This document shows, piece by piece, positions 46,762 to 59,400 of a stretch of DNA of 64,000 bases. This DNA is from Bromus sterilis (Eukaryota; Streptophyta; Magnoliopsida; Poales; Poaceae), in the NCBI GenBank assembly GCA_950022295.1, contig OX465599.1:290367501-290431500 (forward strand), in the 5' to 3' direction. The number at the start of each line of letters is the position of its first letter. Within the stretch, counting starts at the first letter, position 1. The notes beneath the pieces were generated by a model. The model had not been told where the DNA came from and did not search any database. It saw only the letters and a program-made list of their open reading frames with translations. The translations under genes were made by a program, and so were the position numbers.

Positions 46762-47749
46762 TGTCAGGGGATTGGTACCCGGGTAGGCTAACCCAAGCGG
46801 AAGGAAGATTTCAAGACAAGGATGGGCCGATTGGGCTGCAGCTGGGCCGAGCTGGGCGGAGGTACGGCCGATTGCTACAAGGCAATCGGCCATACCAAAT
46901 GCCAGCAGTCGGCCCAGGCGCAATCGGCCCACCCTTCCCTTATCAGACATTCGTCCGATTGGTCTGCAGCTGGACCGAGGTTGATTCCCAGAAGGCCGAC
47001 TACCCAGAGCAATCGGCCTTACCAGGAACCACCAGTCGGTCCAGGCGCAATCGGAGCAACCTACCACCCAATCGGGGGTATGATTACGAGGTCATAAATA
47101 CCATATCCCGAGATATCTGGGTGGCAGGAAGGCCAGGTCACATCGAGGATTTGCTGGAGATACGGTGTCGACCTCCCCGCCGATTCCGCGGACAGGCTGA
47201 CAAGACCGCACCCCCTAGCTCCACTGTTCGTCACTAGGCTCTACGAGGTAGCAGCATGGGCCGCCGCTCGTAGGCTCCGGATCACCTGGATAGGAGCAGT
47301 CGGTGGGCCCAGGCCGATTAGAGGTTGACAGCTGGGCCCATTCGGCACTGAAGTTACCGAAGTACCCTGGACTCACACTATAAGAGCCAGGGTACCCCTC
47401 CTGCGCGAGGGACGCCACACCTGAGATCTCATTAACTCTTTCCCCCTTCAGTTCATTTACTGCCCGTAGCCACTCCCCAGGGAAGCAGGAGAAGACCTTG
47501 CCCACGGCGGCGGTTTACTCCTTCCCCTGAGAAGATAGAAGAGCATTTATTGTAGTTCCTACATTGATATATAAGAGACAAGCAGGAGTAGGGGTGTTAT
47601 CTCTCCGGAGAGCCCCAAACCTGGGTACATCGTGGTGTCTTCACCGTGCTTGTGCCCAACCCGATTCCGGCACCATCGACATTCTCTCCCTCGTGTCTTC
47701 CCCTCACTTTAGCCATCCCCATGGCATCTGCCGTCACATATCGACGACA
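46762..47749 (+). mobile_element. Element B: 3' LTR
   Basis: 988 bp, starting TGTCAGGGG where the 5' LTR has TGTCGGGGG. It ends CGACGACA and is followed by the AACGC duplication and resumed A sequence. Confidence 0.95.
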
Positions 47750-47804
47750 AACGCCTGAGTTGTGATACATGGAATACGTCATGTACTCGGGAAAGGTGCG
47801 GAGG
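47750..47804 (-). pseudogene. Element A: 55-bp sliver of pol between B and C
   Basis: It matches C 51859-51914 and carries the right duplication of B (AACGC, 47750-47754) and the left duplication of C (GGAGG, 47800-47804). It shows that B and C inserted about 46 bp apart in the same pol gene. Confidence 0.95.
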
Positions 47805-50800
47805 TGTCAGGACCCGGGGTTAGCGTATGTAATTCCAGTCACGATACAATCACATGGAGAGCCGAGAACCGTACCCACTTGTCTAAGCAGACAAGGCCAA
47901 GCACAGAACGTTCTTGGTAAGCATCGAACGTGAGGGGCATCCCATTCAGGCCGGATGATCAACTGAGATGGGTCCTCAACGTCCGCTCACAAGTCTAAAT
48001 GCTTATGGGTGGTGAATCCCATACTCATAGACAAGTCGACTCAACCATGTTATCGATTGGATCCTAACTCTTACATAAACTTACTCCAGCCCGATCACTT
48101 ACTCGGGGTCTAGGGCGGGCTCGATCATACAACAAAGTGTGCACGTGACAGCGTCACGAACAATCGCATCGTGATGCCCCAAGCTGCGCACATCTAAGGT
48201 CCACTTGGTGTATAAAAGACCGCCAGCCAGATCACAACTAAGGTCTCAAAAACCCATACTAAGACATGCATGTTATAAACATACACACAGCACACATGCC
48301 TAGTATGAACAGCAGGTATCATCACATGACTCTACAAAGTACTCTTTATTGATATACACCTAGAGTATACAAAGATCACATGTCTGTGATCAACATTACA
48401 TCATACAACGGAAGCAATTTAGGTCTGAGTACAGACAAGTTTAACAAATGGCTTAGAGAAGCCTTGTAAACAAACATTCCCTTCCACGAGGGACCAGACT
48501 GCTGTCTGGGACTATGCTAACTTAGTCAACGTCGAGCTTCACGAAGGTGACTCCATCAGGGTCCGGTTTCTTATCTAAAACATAGAATAAGCAAACGTGA
48601 GTACAAAGTCGTACTCAGCAAGACTTACATCAGAACTACACTACTCATGCTCAAGTATCAAAGTAAAGGAGGTGGGGTTTCATCATGCAGAAGTGCCAGC
48701 TTTGACTTGGCTAATCCTGTACTACGAGTACCAGACTTGAGGTAAGAAGCGTACACGAGTCCGCTACATCTCCAACCAATACACCACTATGGTTACTTCC
48801 TCGACTTCCCCACGAGGAAGCCCACCATAGCACTCACGCTTATCTTGCGAGTTTTATAAGTATCCGTTCAAGTTATCTATGATCAAGTAGAGGTTTCCAA
48901 GTAGTCCATAACCGCGGACACGGCTATTCGAATAGTTCATTAACCCTGCAGGGGTGTACATCTTCACACGCGTGTCATCACTTATCGCCTCTTTCTTGGC
49001 ATCCTTCAAGCGGATGTCGGACGTGGATGAAACCAAGGCACTAACCTCACATCACCTTCTCTAATCCAGGAATCGACTACCTGAGTTTGGCACCGCTCGA
49101 GAGTCCGGCCGGTTCCACGAAACGGACTCAGATAATGTAAGGGACCGAGACGCCACCTCTGCCAGATGGTTTCACTGCCTCACAAGTCCACCCACATATC
49201 TAGGATGATGCAACCTTTTCTTCATACTTTTTCTATGCACATGCCAAATGGAAAGCCCGAATCTATTGTGACTCCTGGACCGGATCGGGTACGTAAAGAG
49301 GCCAAACGGGGCTCCCATAAAACCCTACATGTGTTCATACTCTTTGTCTTGGATCACAAAACAGGAACTCGGGGCCTAGGGCAGTGTTCAACGAGACAAC
49401 CCACTGTGTACTCCTACACAGCCTCTCATCGTTCACCTTTGCTTAGGTGGATTCACCAACACGTTTCACTTTCATCAACACCACTGTGTTCATTCCATCC
49501 CGACTCACAATCAAAACATCCTCATTGTATCACTAAGCAGCAAAAGAAGTAACAGTTGTAGGGGCCACATGCTCATCATTCAACTCCTAAATCTGCTAGG
49601 ATTGTGGTTTGCTTAATACGGTGACAGAATGATAGGTCATGCATCGGAATGGGTTCAACTATGCGAAAGAACGTGTCTCGGTGATCTCCTAAACATGCAT
49701 AAGCGAGACTGAGAGGGAATTGGGATTTTATAGACATGATCAATGAGGTTTGCTTGCCTTGCTGACGAGGTTCGATATTGGTGTCTTCAACGAAGGCGGT
49801 GGCCTCCGGTTCCGGTTGCACGTCTATCGAGCAAACAATCAAACAATGGTATAAATTTATTTGCAATGCTCAAACACATGATCAATATTGTAATGGTGAT
49901 GTTCTTGGTCACAATGTGGGTACAATTCCATTTAAAATAAGTCAAATGCAAAGTCATTTGCAGATGTGCTTCAAATTTGAATTTGAATTAATGCCATATG
50001 GATGTTTTGCACTATTCACCCATTTTAAAATGGTCAAACATGAAAACAGAGCCCATATTCATAATCCTTGGATTTTTCTGATATTTTTAGACATATTATT
50101 TGTTATATTTGGAGTTAAAATGAATTAGTTATGAATTTCCCAAGTTTAAATGATTTTCTGGATTTTTCTGGAATTTTCTTTAATCGTTTCTATTTCTGGA
50201 ATTGAATTATTGCGCCAGCATGATGTCGGGGTGACGTCACAAGGGGGCTGACAGGTGGGGCCAGCTGGTCAGTCACAGTGGGAAATAACCCGGTTTAATT
50301 TTCTTAACCGAGGGTTTAGGGGGGGCTGGCCCACCAGTTAGTGACCCAAGGGTCACTAACAGGGGATTAGCCCCTAAGCTAAACGGGTCCGCCGGCGGTT
50401 AGCCGCCGGTGACCTGCAGACGCGGCGGAGGGTTGCCGGAGTGGGTTTCCGGCCACCATTTCGCACGGGAAGATCACGGGAAGGTGCGCCGTGCTCGTCC
50501 GCTTCGATATGTGCACACGGGGGGGGCAAGGGATGGCCGGAGAGCACGTCGGCGTCAACCCGTGCGGCGGCTGGGCTCGGTTCCGGTGGAAAAGGACGAC
50601 GGGGTCACGGGGAGGTGCACGGACAGAGGGAAAAACTCGTGAGGCTCACCAGAGCTTGATGGCGAGCACGGGGAGGCCGGAGGGTTAGAGACGGCGGCGA
50701 ATTCGTCGACGACGTCCACGGAGGCCGGCGGCGAACTGGAGAAGGGGTCGACGTCCACGGGGCTTCTACTCTCGATTCCACGCGGTTGAAGACGAGGACG

Positions 50801-51591
50801 ACGGTGCTGAAGCGGAAGGACACGACGGCGCAGCGTGGGATGCCCGGTGGTCACGGTGGCGCACGGCCGTGCTCCTGCAAGGGCTTCGGTCGTCGCGAGA
50901 ACGGCGAGGAGGAGAGGGGGAGGAGGTCCAGAGAGAGGGGGAATGGACGCGGTGGCCTTCTGGGCGTCTCCAGGCGCCACGGGAAGAGAGGGGGAAGCAG
51001 GCAGCTGCCTGGCACGCCCACGGCGGTCGCCGGCGTGCTGCCTGCCTGCCTGTCCTGGGGAGGAAGACGCATGTGCCCTCCCCAGGTGGGCTGGGCTGGA
51101 CGGCTGGGGGGGGCTTCAGTTGGGCCACTTCCTCTTTTCTACTTTTCTTTGCTTTGTTTCTGTTTTTAACTTTTCTGTAATTGGTTTTGCCCCAAAATAA
51201 ATAGCAGAGCAATTTATTAAAATGCCCAATTAATTTTATAAATCCTAGGTGACCAGTAGCAAGTCACATAAAAAATTTGGACATTTTTGAAATTCAAATA
51301 ATTTGAATTTCAATTCAAATAGGGGTAAACTTTAATTTCCAGAGCACCTTTTGAATATTAGAAAATTCCATGAGTATGGGAAAATACCCAAACCACTTTT
51401 AAAATGATCAGCATCATTTATAGGAATTTTCCAAATGTTCAAAAGATTTTTGGAAAAAAATTTTTATCTGGCCATTTGAATTAATTTCTCAGGGCTTTCT
51501 GCTTCCCCATTTTTGAATTTCATTTGAATTTTTTTGCATGATGCAAAGGGTCAAACAAGCCCTAGCACTTACCCTAGTTGGGGTTCTGACA
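47805..51591 (-). mobile_element. Element C: 3' LTR
   Basis: The plus strand reads TGTCAGGACC ... GGTTCTGACA. The antisense (plus) strand has a TATAAAAG at 48211-48218, conserved in A and the other C LTR. The GC-rich leader fills 50400-51110, and frames there are not genes. A perfect 24-bp palindrome lies at 50337-50360. Confidence 0.95.
50337..50360. repeat. Perfect 24-bp palindrome in the C LTR
   Basis: The arms GTTAGTGACCC and GGGTCACTAAC flank an AA centre. See 641-664 for the G copy and 59035-59058 for the other C LTR, which has one mismatch. Confidence 0.75.
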
Positions 51592-54500
51592 ACTCGCCCC
51601 CACTCAAAAGAATCTCGTCCCGAGATTCAGAAGTCGTCGGGAGGAAGGTGGGGTACTCGGCACGGAGGCGGTCTTCTCTTTCCCAGGTTGCTTCTTTCTC
51701 GGAGTGATGTGACCATTGCACTTTGAGGAACTTGATCTTCTGACGACGAGTGACACGCTCTGCTGAATCAAGAATACGAACAGGGTACTCTCGATAAGAA
51801 AGGTCATCTTGGAGATCAAGCGTTTCATGGTCGACTTCGCGGATGGGGTCCTTGAAGCAACGCCTGAGTTGTGACACATGGAATACATCATGTACTCGGG
51901 AAAAGTGCGGAGGTAGTTCAAGTTGGTAGGCAACTTCTCCACGTTTAGCGAGAATGCGGAAAGGTCCGATGTAACGTGGGGCCAACTTGCCTTTGATACC
52001 GAATCGTTGGGTTCCCTTCAGAGGAGTAACCCGAAGGTAAGCCTTCTCATCAATATTGTAGCTCTCCTCTCTATGATGACGATCATAGTAGCTCTTTTGA
52101 CGAGACTGAGCGGCTTTCAAACGATCACGAACAATGCGAACTTGCTCTTCTGCTTCCTTGATCATATCCGGTCCAAAGAGTTGTCCTTCACCGGTTTCTG
52201 ACCAATTTAGGGGTGTTCGACATCGTCGTCCATAGAGGAATTCAAAGGGAGCCATGTTCAGACTAGATTGATAGCTATTGTTATAAGAAAATTCGGCGAA
52301 TGGAAGAGGTTTCTCCCAATTCTTTCCAAATGAGATAACACAAGCTCTGAGCTTGTCTTCCAAGATTTGATTAACCCTTTCAACTTGACCGCTAGATTGA
52401 GGGTGGAAAGCTGTACTAAAGGATAGATGAGTTCCCATAGCATTTTGAAAACTTTCCCAAAATCTAGAGGTGAAAAGGCTACCACGATCAGAATTCATCA
52501 CCAAAGGAACACCGTGAAGAGACACGATTCTAGAGACATACAAGTCCGCCAACTGACTAGCAGTTATAGACTCGCGAACAGGAAGAAAGTGAGCAACTTT
52601 GGAAAGTCTATCAATGACCACGAAGATGGCATCATTTCCTTGCGGGGTTTTTGGAAAGCCGGTGATGAAGTCCATACCGACCTTGTCCCATTTCCGCTCG
52701 GGAATAGAAAATGGTTGAAGAGTACCAGCAGGTCTTTGGTGTTCTGCCTTAATGCGACGACAAACATCACATTCGGCAACAAATTGTGCAATGTCTCTCT
52801 TCATCCGGTTCCACCAAAATCTCTGGCGTAGATCTCGGTACATTTTTGTGCGACCGGGATGAATGGAGAGAGGAGTGTCATGAGCTTCCTTAAGGATCAG
52901 TTGCTTTAGGTCTTCGTTTTTAGGAACTACTAAACGATTTTCAAAGAATATCGTTCCTCGATCATTTGCAGAAAAACATTTAGCAACTCCGCTAACAATG
53001 TGCTGCTTGATCTCTTGAATACTACTATCTTGTTTCTGGGCGGCCATGATTTGATCCTCAAGGGTTGGTTTCGCCACCAAGTTGAAAAGAGATCCACGAG
53101 GAACAATCTCGAGATTGAGCTTTCGAAATTCCTCATGAAGAAGTGGTTGATACTGTTGTAACATGAGGTTGTTACAATACGACTTACGACTTAGTGCATC
53201 AGCCATGACATTGGCCTTGCCTGGGGTGTAAGAAATTCCTAAGTCATAATCTTTTATCAACTCTATCCAGCGTCTTTGCCTAAGATTAAGATCTGGCTGG
53301 GTGAAAATATATTTGAGGCTTTGGTGATCGGAATAGATCTCACAACGATTACCAAGGAGGTAATGTCGCCAAGTCTTCAGGGCATGAACTACGGCAGCGA
53401 GTTCAAGATCATGGGTAGGATAGTTCTCTTCATGTGGCCGCAACTGGCGTGAAGCATAAGCTATCACATGATGATCTTGCATAAGTATGCATCCTAACCC
53501 TTGCCGTGAAGCATCACAATAGATCTCGAAATCCCTTTTTGTGTCTGGAGGTGCAAGTACGGGTGCAGAAGTCAATCTTCTTTTTAGCTCTTGAAAGCTT
53601 TCCTCGCACTTGGGGGTCCATTGGAATTTCTTATCTTTCTTGAGGAGTTCAGTAAGAGGCTTTGCAACTTTAGAAAAGTTCTCGACGAAGCGTCGGCAAT
53701 AGCTTGCTAAGCCAAGAAAACTCCTAACTTTCTTAATCGATTCAGGTGGAGTCCAGTCAAGGACGGCCTGAACTCTCTCGGGATTGACTGCAACACCTTT
53801 CGCAGAAATCACGTGGCCTAAGTAGGTCACTTCTGGTAGCCAAAATTCACACTTGGAGAACTTAGCATAAAGGCGGTGCTCTCTAAGTTTCATCAAGACC
53901 AACCTAAGATGTTCTGCGTGCTCTTCTTCGTTCTTCGAGTAGATGAGAATGTCATCAAGATAAACCACAACAAATTTATCCAGGTACTCCATGAAGATCG
54001 AATTCATTAAGCGCGAGAATGTAGCGGGGGCATTGGTTAAACCAAAGGACATGACGGTGTACTCGTAAAGACCATAACGAGTAGTAAAAGCCGTTTTTGA
54101 AATGTCCTCGTTTCGGATTTTGATTTGATGATAGCCTAATCTCAAATCCATCTTGGAGAAGAAAGAGGATCCTGCAAGTTGATCATAAAGATCATTGATC
54201 CTGGGCAGTGGGTACTTGTTCTTTATCGTCGCTAGATTTAGCGGGCGATAGTCTACGCACATCCTTTCTGTTCCATCTTTCTTCGTTACGAACAGAACGG
54301 GGCAACCCCATGGCGATGAGCTAGGGTGGATGAAGCCTTTTGCCAACGAAGCATCAAGTTGGGTTTTTAGCTCAGCTAACTCATGTGGGGCCATTCTATA
54401 TGGGCGTCTCGAGATTGGGGCTGTGCCTGGTATAAGATCCACTATGAATTCTACACACCTGTCAGGTGGCATTCCCGGCAGCTCTTCAGGAAAGACATCC

Positions 54501-54990
54501 GGGAAGTCACGAACCACCGGAACATCTTCAAGGTCAGGAAGGGGAAGCAGATTCAAAGTATGCATCTGGTTTTTGGAGCTGGGTGATGTGTAGTCAATGA
54601 TCTGGCCTGAAGGATGGGTGAGTTTGACTGATTTGGCTTTACAATCAAGGAAAGCATTCTGCCTTGATAACCAATCCATTCCTAGGATGACATCAATGTC
54701 CGAAGACTTGAGGGCTATAAGAGAAGCAAGGAATACTAAACCCTCAATTGAAATTTGATTACCATGGCTTACTCTATTAGTTTGCCACTTTGAACCAGGA
54801 GTTTGAATGATCATTGGAGAAAACATTTCTTCAAAGGGGAACTCATGACGAAGTGCATAACTCTCCGACATGAATGAATGAGAAGCTCCTGGATCGAAAA
54901 GAACGGAGGCGGGAACATGATTGACTGGGAGTGTGCCAATAATGATGTCAGAAGCAGTAGTGGTGTCCTCAACTGAGATTTGGTAAGCTT
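51569..54990 (-). CDS. pol: Element C: pol with chromodomain, open from protease to end
   Basis: The 1,100-residue frame from MSESYALRHEF (54871) continues upstream to about 54990 through the protease site. Order: protease VLFDPGASHSF; RT with PYRMAPHELAELK, MDLRLGYHQI and the catalytic YLDD (VVYLDDILIYS); RNase H (DASRQGLGCIL, KANVMADALS); integrase zinc finger HPGRTKMY...CDVCRR, with D (GMDFITGF), D (NSDRGSLF), E (SGQVERVNQ); and a C-terminal chromodomain (EYPVRILDSAERV, KVQWSHHSEKEATWERED). The chromodomain identifies a Tekay/Del-type chromovirus and would direct integration to chromatin. The protease active site is Asp-Pro-Gly where Asp-Ser/Thr-Gly is expected. The stop at 51569 lies in the LTR. 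Confidence 0.92.
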
Positions 54991-55077
54991 TGCTGGGACA
55001 GCTTTGGTGGTTGATTTGTTTGGAGGCTTGTGACTAGGTCGACGTGGTGCCACCAACACTGTAAAGCACTGTCGAAA

Positions 55078-56025
55078 TTAATGGCCTGTCAGACCACACG
55101 TGAAACATACCCTGCCTGAATTGCTGGGAGCAGGATTACTTGATTGCACACCATCATTCCTGGGTGGAATAATGTGTTGGGGTGGATGGCATATATTCGG
55201 TGGTGGTCTCTGAAGAAGGTTTTGAGGTATGACACGGTTTGGAATCCAAATTCTGCGTTTCTGAGGGGCTGAACTAGAAGAAGGGGCAAGCTCAAGAGCA
55301 TGCTTGCGGGACTCTTCGAACACTTCATTGCCGTGCTCAGCTCTGAAGGATCTGTTGACTAAATCCTCAAAGGTGGCAAATTCGATGAGGTTGAGATCAT
55401 GGCGGAGGATAGGGCTAAGTCCCTTACGGAACCTTGCCTGCTTTCTGGCATCGGTGGTGATCTCATCTTGGGCATACCGTGCAAGACGGTTGAATTCTCT
55501 CACATACTCATGAATGGATATCTCTCCTTGAGTCAAACTGCAGAACTCTTCCTTCTTGCGCTCCATCAACTCATCTAGAAGGTGGTACCCTCTAAAGGCA
55601 ACACAGAACTCCTGCCAAGTCACTAGGTGACCATCTGGCTGCATAGCAACATAGTTCTCCCACCATTCAGCAGCAGCACCTTCCAGAAAGTATGCCGCGA
55701 ATATAACTCGATCATCGGGAGCAACATGTGCAGTATCAAGCTTACGCTCGATGGAACGGAGCCAATCATCAGCTTCAAGGGGCTCAGAAGAACATCGGAA
55801 TACCGGTGGCTTGAGGAGGATGAAGTCCTGAATGCTCACAACCACATTGCAATGACGTGAGGTATTCTGCTCGATGAGCTCCAGAAGACGTGTTTGATCG
55901 CGTTGATTCTTCTCAGCTTCCATCATGATTTCCGCCGCAGAAGGCGGTGGTAGAGTTTCATCATCATTTCGATTCCGAACACGGTCTCGATTCCGACGAA
56001 CAGCACTACGAGTTCCACCTGACAT
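55078..56025 (-). pseudogene. gag: Element C: gag, stopped inside its zinc knuckle
   Basis: ATG at 56025 begins MSGGTRSAVRRNRDRVRNRN. The retrotransposon gag domain runs from PPVFRCSSEPLEADDWLRSI (about residue 75) to about residue 230 and includes AAEWWENYV and EFNRLARYA. The zinc knuckle begins CFTCGLTGH and is cut by TAA (55078-55080); the last Cys lies four codons on in the same frame, so a Tyr codon was probably lost. A further one-base shift near 54990 separates this frame from pol. Gag would have no intact RNA-binding knuckle. Confidence 0.88.
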
Positions 56026-56497
56026 CCTGTGTGATAAAAATCAACAATCAGAACAGGTTGGATGATGGATTCAAGGATAACAAGACATGATGAAGGCGGA
56101 AAAGATTATAATGCGAAGGCAATGATTCATAGAAACTTGGAATAAATCCGACAGCATAACGGCTACACCGGGATGGAAAATGAAACAACCTCGAGGAGAT
56201 TGGAAAAAACTTCCTCAAGGAACTCAAAACATGAAGACTCTGGACGACCACGACTGTCCTACGGCTACAAGGAAGTACTCAGCGAGATGTTCTAGTCAGA
56301 CATAGATGACCCTAGTCCTATCATCCCATAGAAAAGATAAGGGTGACCCAGAACTTAGATCGATGAGGGTAAGGAGAAAAAGAAGCCTTACGTTGTTCCC
56401 TTATATACCCAAGTAACTATATAACTATAGAATGCTAGACTCGACTTCGACCAAGGGTTTGATAAGCCTACAGACAGTTCTGCTCTGATACCAAGTA
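56026..56497 (-). other. Element C: leader with primer-binding site
   Basis: The primer-binding site TGGTATCAGAGC is on the minus strand at 56482-56493, four bases from the 5' LTR; it matches initiator methionine tRNA. The remaining leader has no gene. Confidence 0.85.
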
Positions 56498-59400
56498 TGT
56501 TGGGACCCGGGGTTAGCGTATGTAATTCCAGTCACGATACAATCACATGGAGAGCCGAGAACCGTACCCACTTGTCTAAGCAGACAAGGCCAAGCACAGA
56601 ACGTTCTCGGTAAGCATCGAACGTGAGGGGCATCCCATTCAGGCCGGATGATCAACTGAGATGGGTCCTCAACGTCCGCTCACAAGTCTAAATGCTTATG
56701 GGTGGTGAATCCCATACTCATAGACAAGTCGACTCAACCATGTTATCGATTGGATCCTAACTCTTACATAAACTTACTCCAGCCCGATCACTTACTCGGG
56801 GTCTAGGGCGGGCTCGATCATACAACAAAGTGTGCACGTGACAGCGTCACGAACAATCGCATCGTGATGCCCCAAGCTGCGCACATCTAAGGTCCACTTG
56901 GTGTATAAAAGACCGCCAGCCAGATCACAACTAAGGTCTCAAAAACCCATACTAAGACATGCATGTTATAAACATACACACAGCACACATGCCTAGTATG
57001 AACAGCAGGTATCATCACATGACTCTACAAAGTACTCTTTATTGATATACACCTAGAGTATACAAAGATCACATGTCTGTGATCAACATTACATCATACA
57101 ACGGAAGCAATTTAGGTCTGAGTACAGACAAGTTTAACAAATGGCTTAGAGAAGCCTTGTAAACAAACATGCCCTTCCACGAGAGACCAGACTGCTGTCT
57201 GGGACTATGCTAACTTAGTCAACGTCGAGATTCACGAAGGTGACTCCATCAGGATTCGGTTTCTTATCTAAAACATAGAATAAGCAAACGTGAGTACAAA
57301 GTCGTACTCAGCAAGACTTACATCAGAACTACACTACTCATGCTCAAGTATCAAGGTAAAGGAGGTGGGGTTTCATCATTCAGAAGTGCCAGCTTTGACT
57401 TGGCTAATCCTGTACTACGAGTACCAGACTTGAGGTAAGAAGCGTACACGAGTCCGCTACATCTCCAACCAATACACCACTATGGTTACTTCCTCGACTT
57501 CCCCACGAGGAAGCCCACCATAGCACTCACGCTTATCTTGCGAGTTTTATAAGTATCCGTTCAAGTTATCTATGATCAAGTAGAGGTTTCCAAGTAGTCC
57601 ATAACCGCGGACACGGCTATTCGAATAGTTCATTAACCCTGCAGGGGTGTACATCTTCACACGCGTGTCATCACTTATCGCCTCGTTCTTGGCATCCTTC
57701 AAGCGGATGTCGGACGTGGATGAAACAAAGGAACTAACCTCACATCACCTTCTCTAATCCAGGAATCGACTACCTGAGTTTGGCACCGCTCGAGAGTCCG
57801 GCCGGTTCCACGAAACGGACTCAGATAATGTAAGGGACCGAGACGCCACCTCTGCCAGATGGTTTCACTGCCTCACAAGTCCACCCACATATCTAGGATG
57901 ATGCAACCTTTTCTTCATACTTTTTCTATCCACATGCCAAATGGAAAGCCCGAATCTATTGTTACTCCTGGACCGGATCGGGTACGTAAAGAGGCCAAAC
58001 GGGGCTCCCATAAAACCCTACATGTGGTCATACTCTTTGTCTTGGATCACAAAACAGGAACTCGGGGCCTAGGGCAGTGTTCAACGAGACAACCCACTGT
58101 GTACTCCTACACAGCCTCTCATCGTTCACCTTTGCTTAGGTGGATTCACCAACACGTTTCACTTTCATCAACACCACTGTGTTCATTCCATCCCGACTCA
58201 CAATCAAAACATCCTCATTGTATCACTAAGCAGCAAAAGAAGTAACAGTTGTAGGGGCCACATGCTCATCATTCAACTCCTAAATCTGCTAGGATTGTGG
58301 TTTGCTTAATACGGTGACAGAATGATAGGTCATGCATCGGAATGGGTTCAACTATGCGAAAGAACGTGTCTCGGTGATCTCCTAAACATGCATAAGCGAG
58401 ACTGAGAGGGAATTGGGATTTTATAGACATGATCAATGAGGTTTGCTTGCCTTGCTGACGAGGTTCAATATCGGTGTCTTCAACGAAGGGGGTGGCCTCC
58501 GGTTCCTGTTGCACGTCTATCGAGCAAACAATCAAACAATGGTATAAATTTATTTGCAATGCTCAAACACATGATCAATATTGTAATGGTGATGTTCTTG
58601 GTCACAATGTGGGTACAATTCCATTTAAAAGAAGTCAAATGCAAAGTCATTTGCAAATGTGCTTCAAATTTGAATTTGAATTAAAGCCATATGGATGTTT
58701 TGCACTGTTCACCCATTTTAAAATGGTCAAACATGAAAACAGAGCCCATATTCATAATCCTTGGATTTTTCTGATATTTTTAGACATATTATTTGTTATA
58801 TTTGGAGTTAAAATGAATTAGTTATGAATTTCCCAAGTTTAAATGATTTTCTGGATTTTTCTGGAATTTTCTTTAATCGTTTCTATTTCTGGAATTGAAT
58901 TATTGCGCCAGCATGATGTCGGGGTGACGTCACAAGGGGGCTGACGGGTGGGGCCGGCTGGTTAGTCACAGTGGGAAATAACCCGGTTTAATTTTCTTAA
59001 ACGAGGGTTTAGGGGGGGGGGGGCTGGCCCACCAGTCAGTGACCCAAGGGTCACTAACAGGGGATTAGCCCCTAAGCTAAACGGGTCCGCCGGCGGTTAG
59101 CCGTCGGTGACCTGCAGACGCGGCAGAGGGTTGCCGGAGTGGGTTTCCGGCCACCATTTGGCACGGGAAGATCACGGGAAGGTGAGCCGTGCTCGTCCGC
59201 TTCGAGCTGTGCACACGGGGGGGGCAAGGGATGGCCGGAGAGCACGTCGGCGTCAACCCGTGCGGCAGCTGGGCTCGGTTCCGGTGGAAAAGGACGACGG
59301 GGTCACGGGGAGGTGCACGGACAGAGGGAAAAACTCGTGAGGCTCACCAGAGCTTGATGGCGAGCACGGGGAGGCCGGAGGGTTAGAGACGGCGGCGAAT

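Larger units (their letters stand above)
33263..47749 (+). mobile_element. Element B: complete Tat-type gypsy retrotransposon (14,487 bp)
   Basis: LTRs 33263-34250 and 46762-47749 are each exactly 988 bp and differ at about 12 sites by eye (1.2%). Target duplication AACGC lies at 33258-33262 and 47750-47754. Order: LTR, primer-binding site, gag-PR-RT-RNase H-second RNase H-integrase in one frame, then a 5.8-kb 3' region with an antisense spliced gene, polypurine tract, LTR. The second RNase H and the antisense gene are hallmarks of the Tat lineage. Four stops break gag-pol, so the copy is non-autonomous. Confidence 0.95.

Noticed and set aside
50409..51212. Overlapping frames in the C LTR leaders (also 59107-59877)
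   Set aside because: Duplicated LTR leader sequence with frames on both strands; no domain and no splice pattern.
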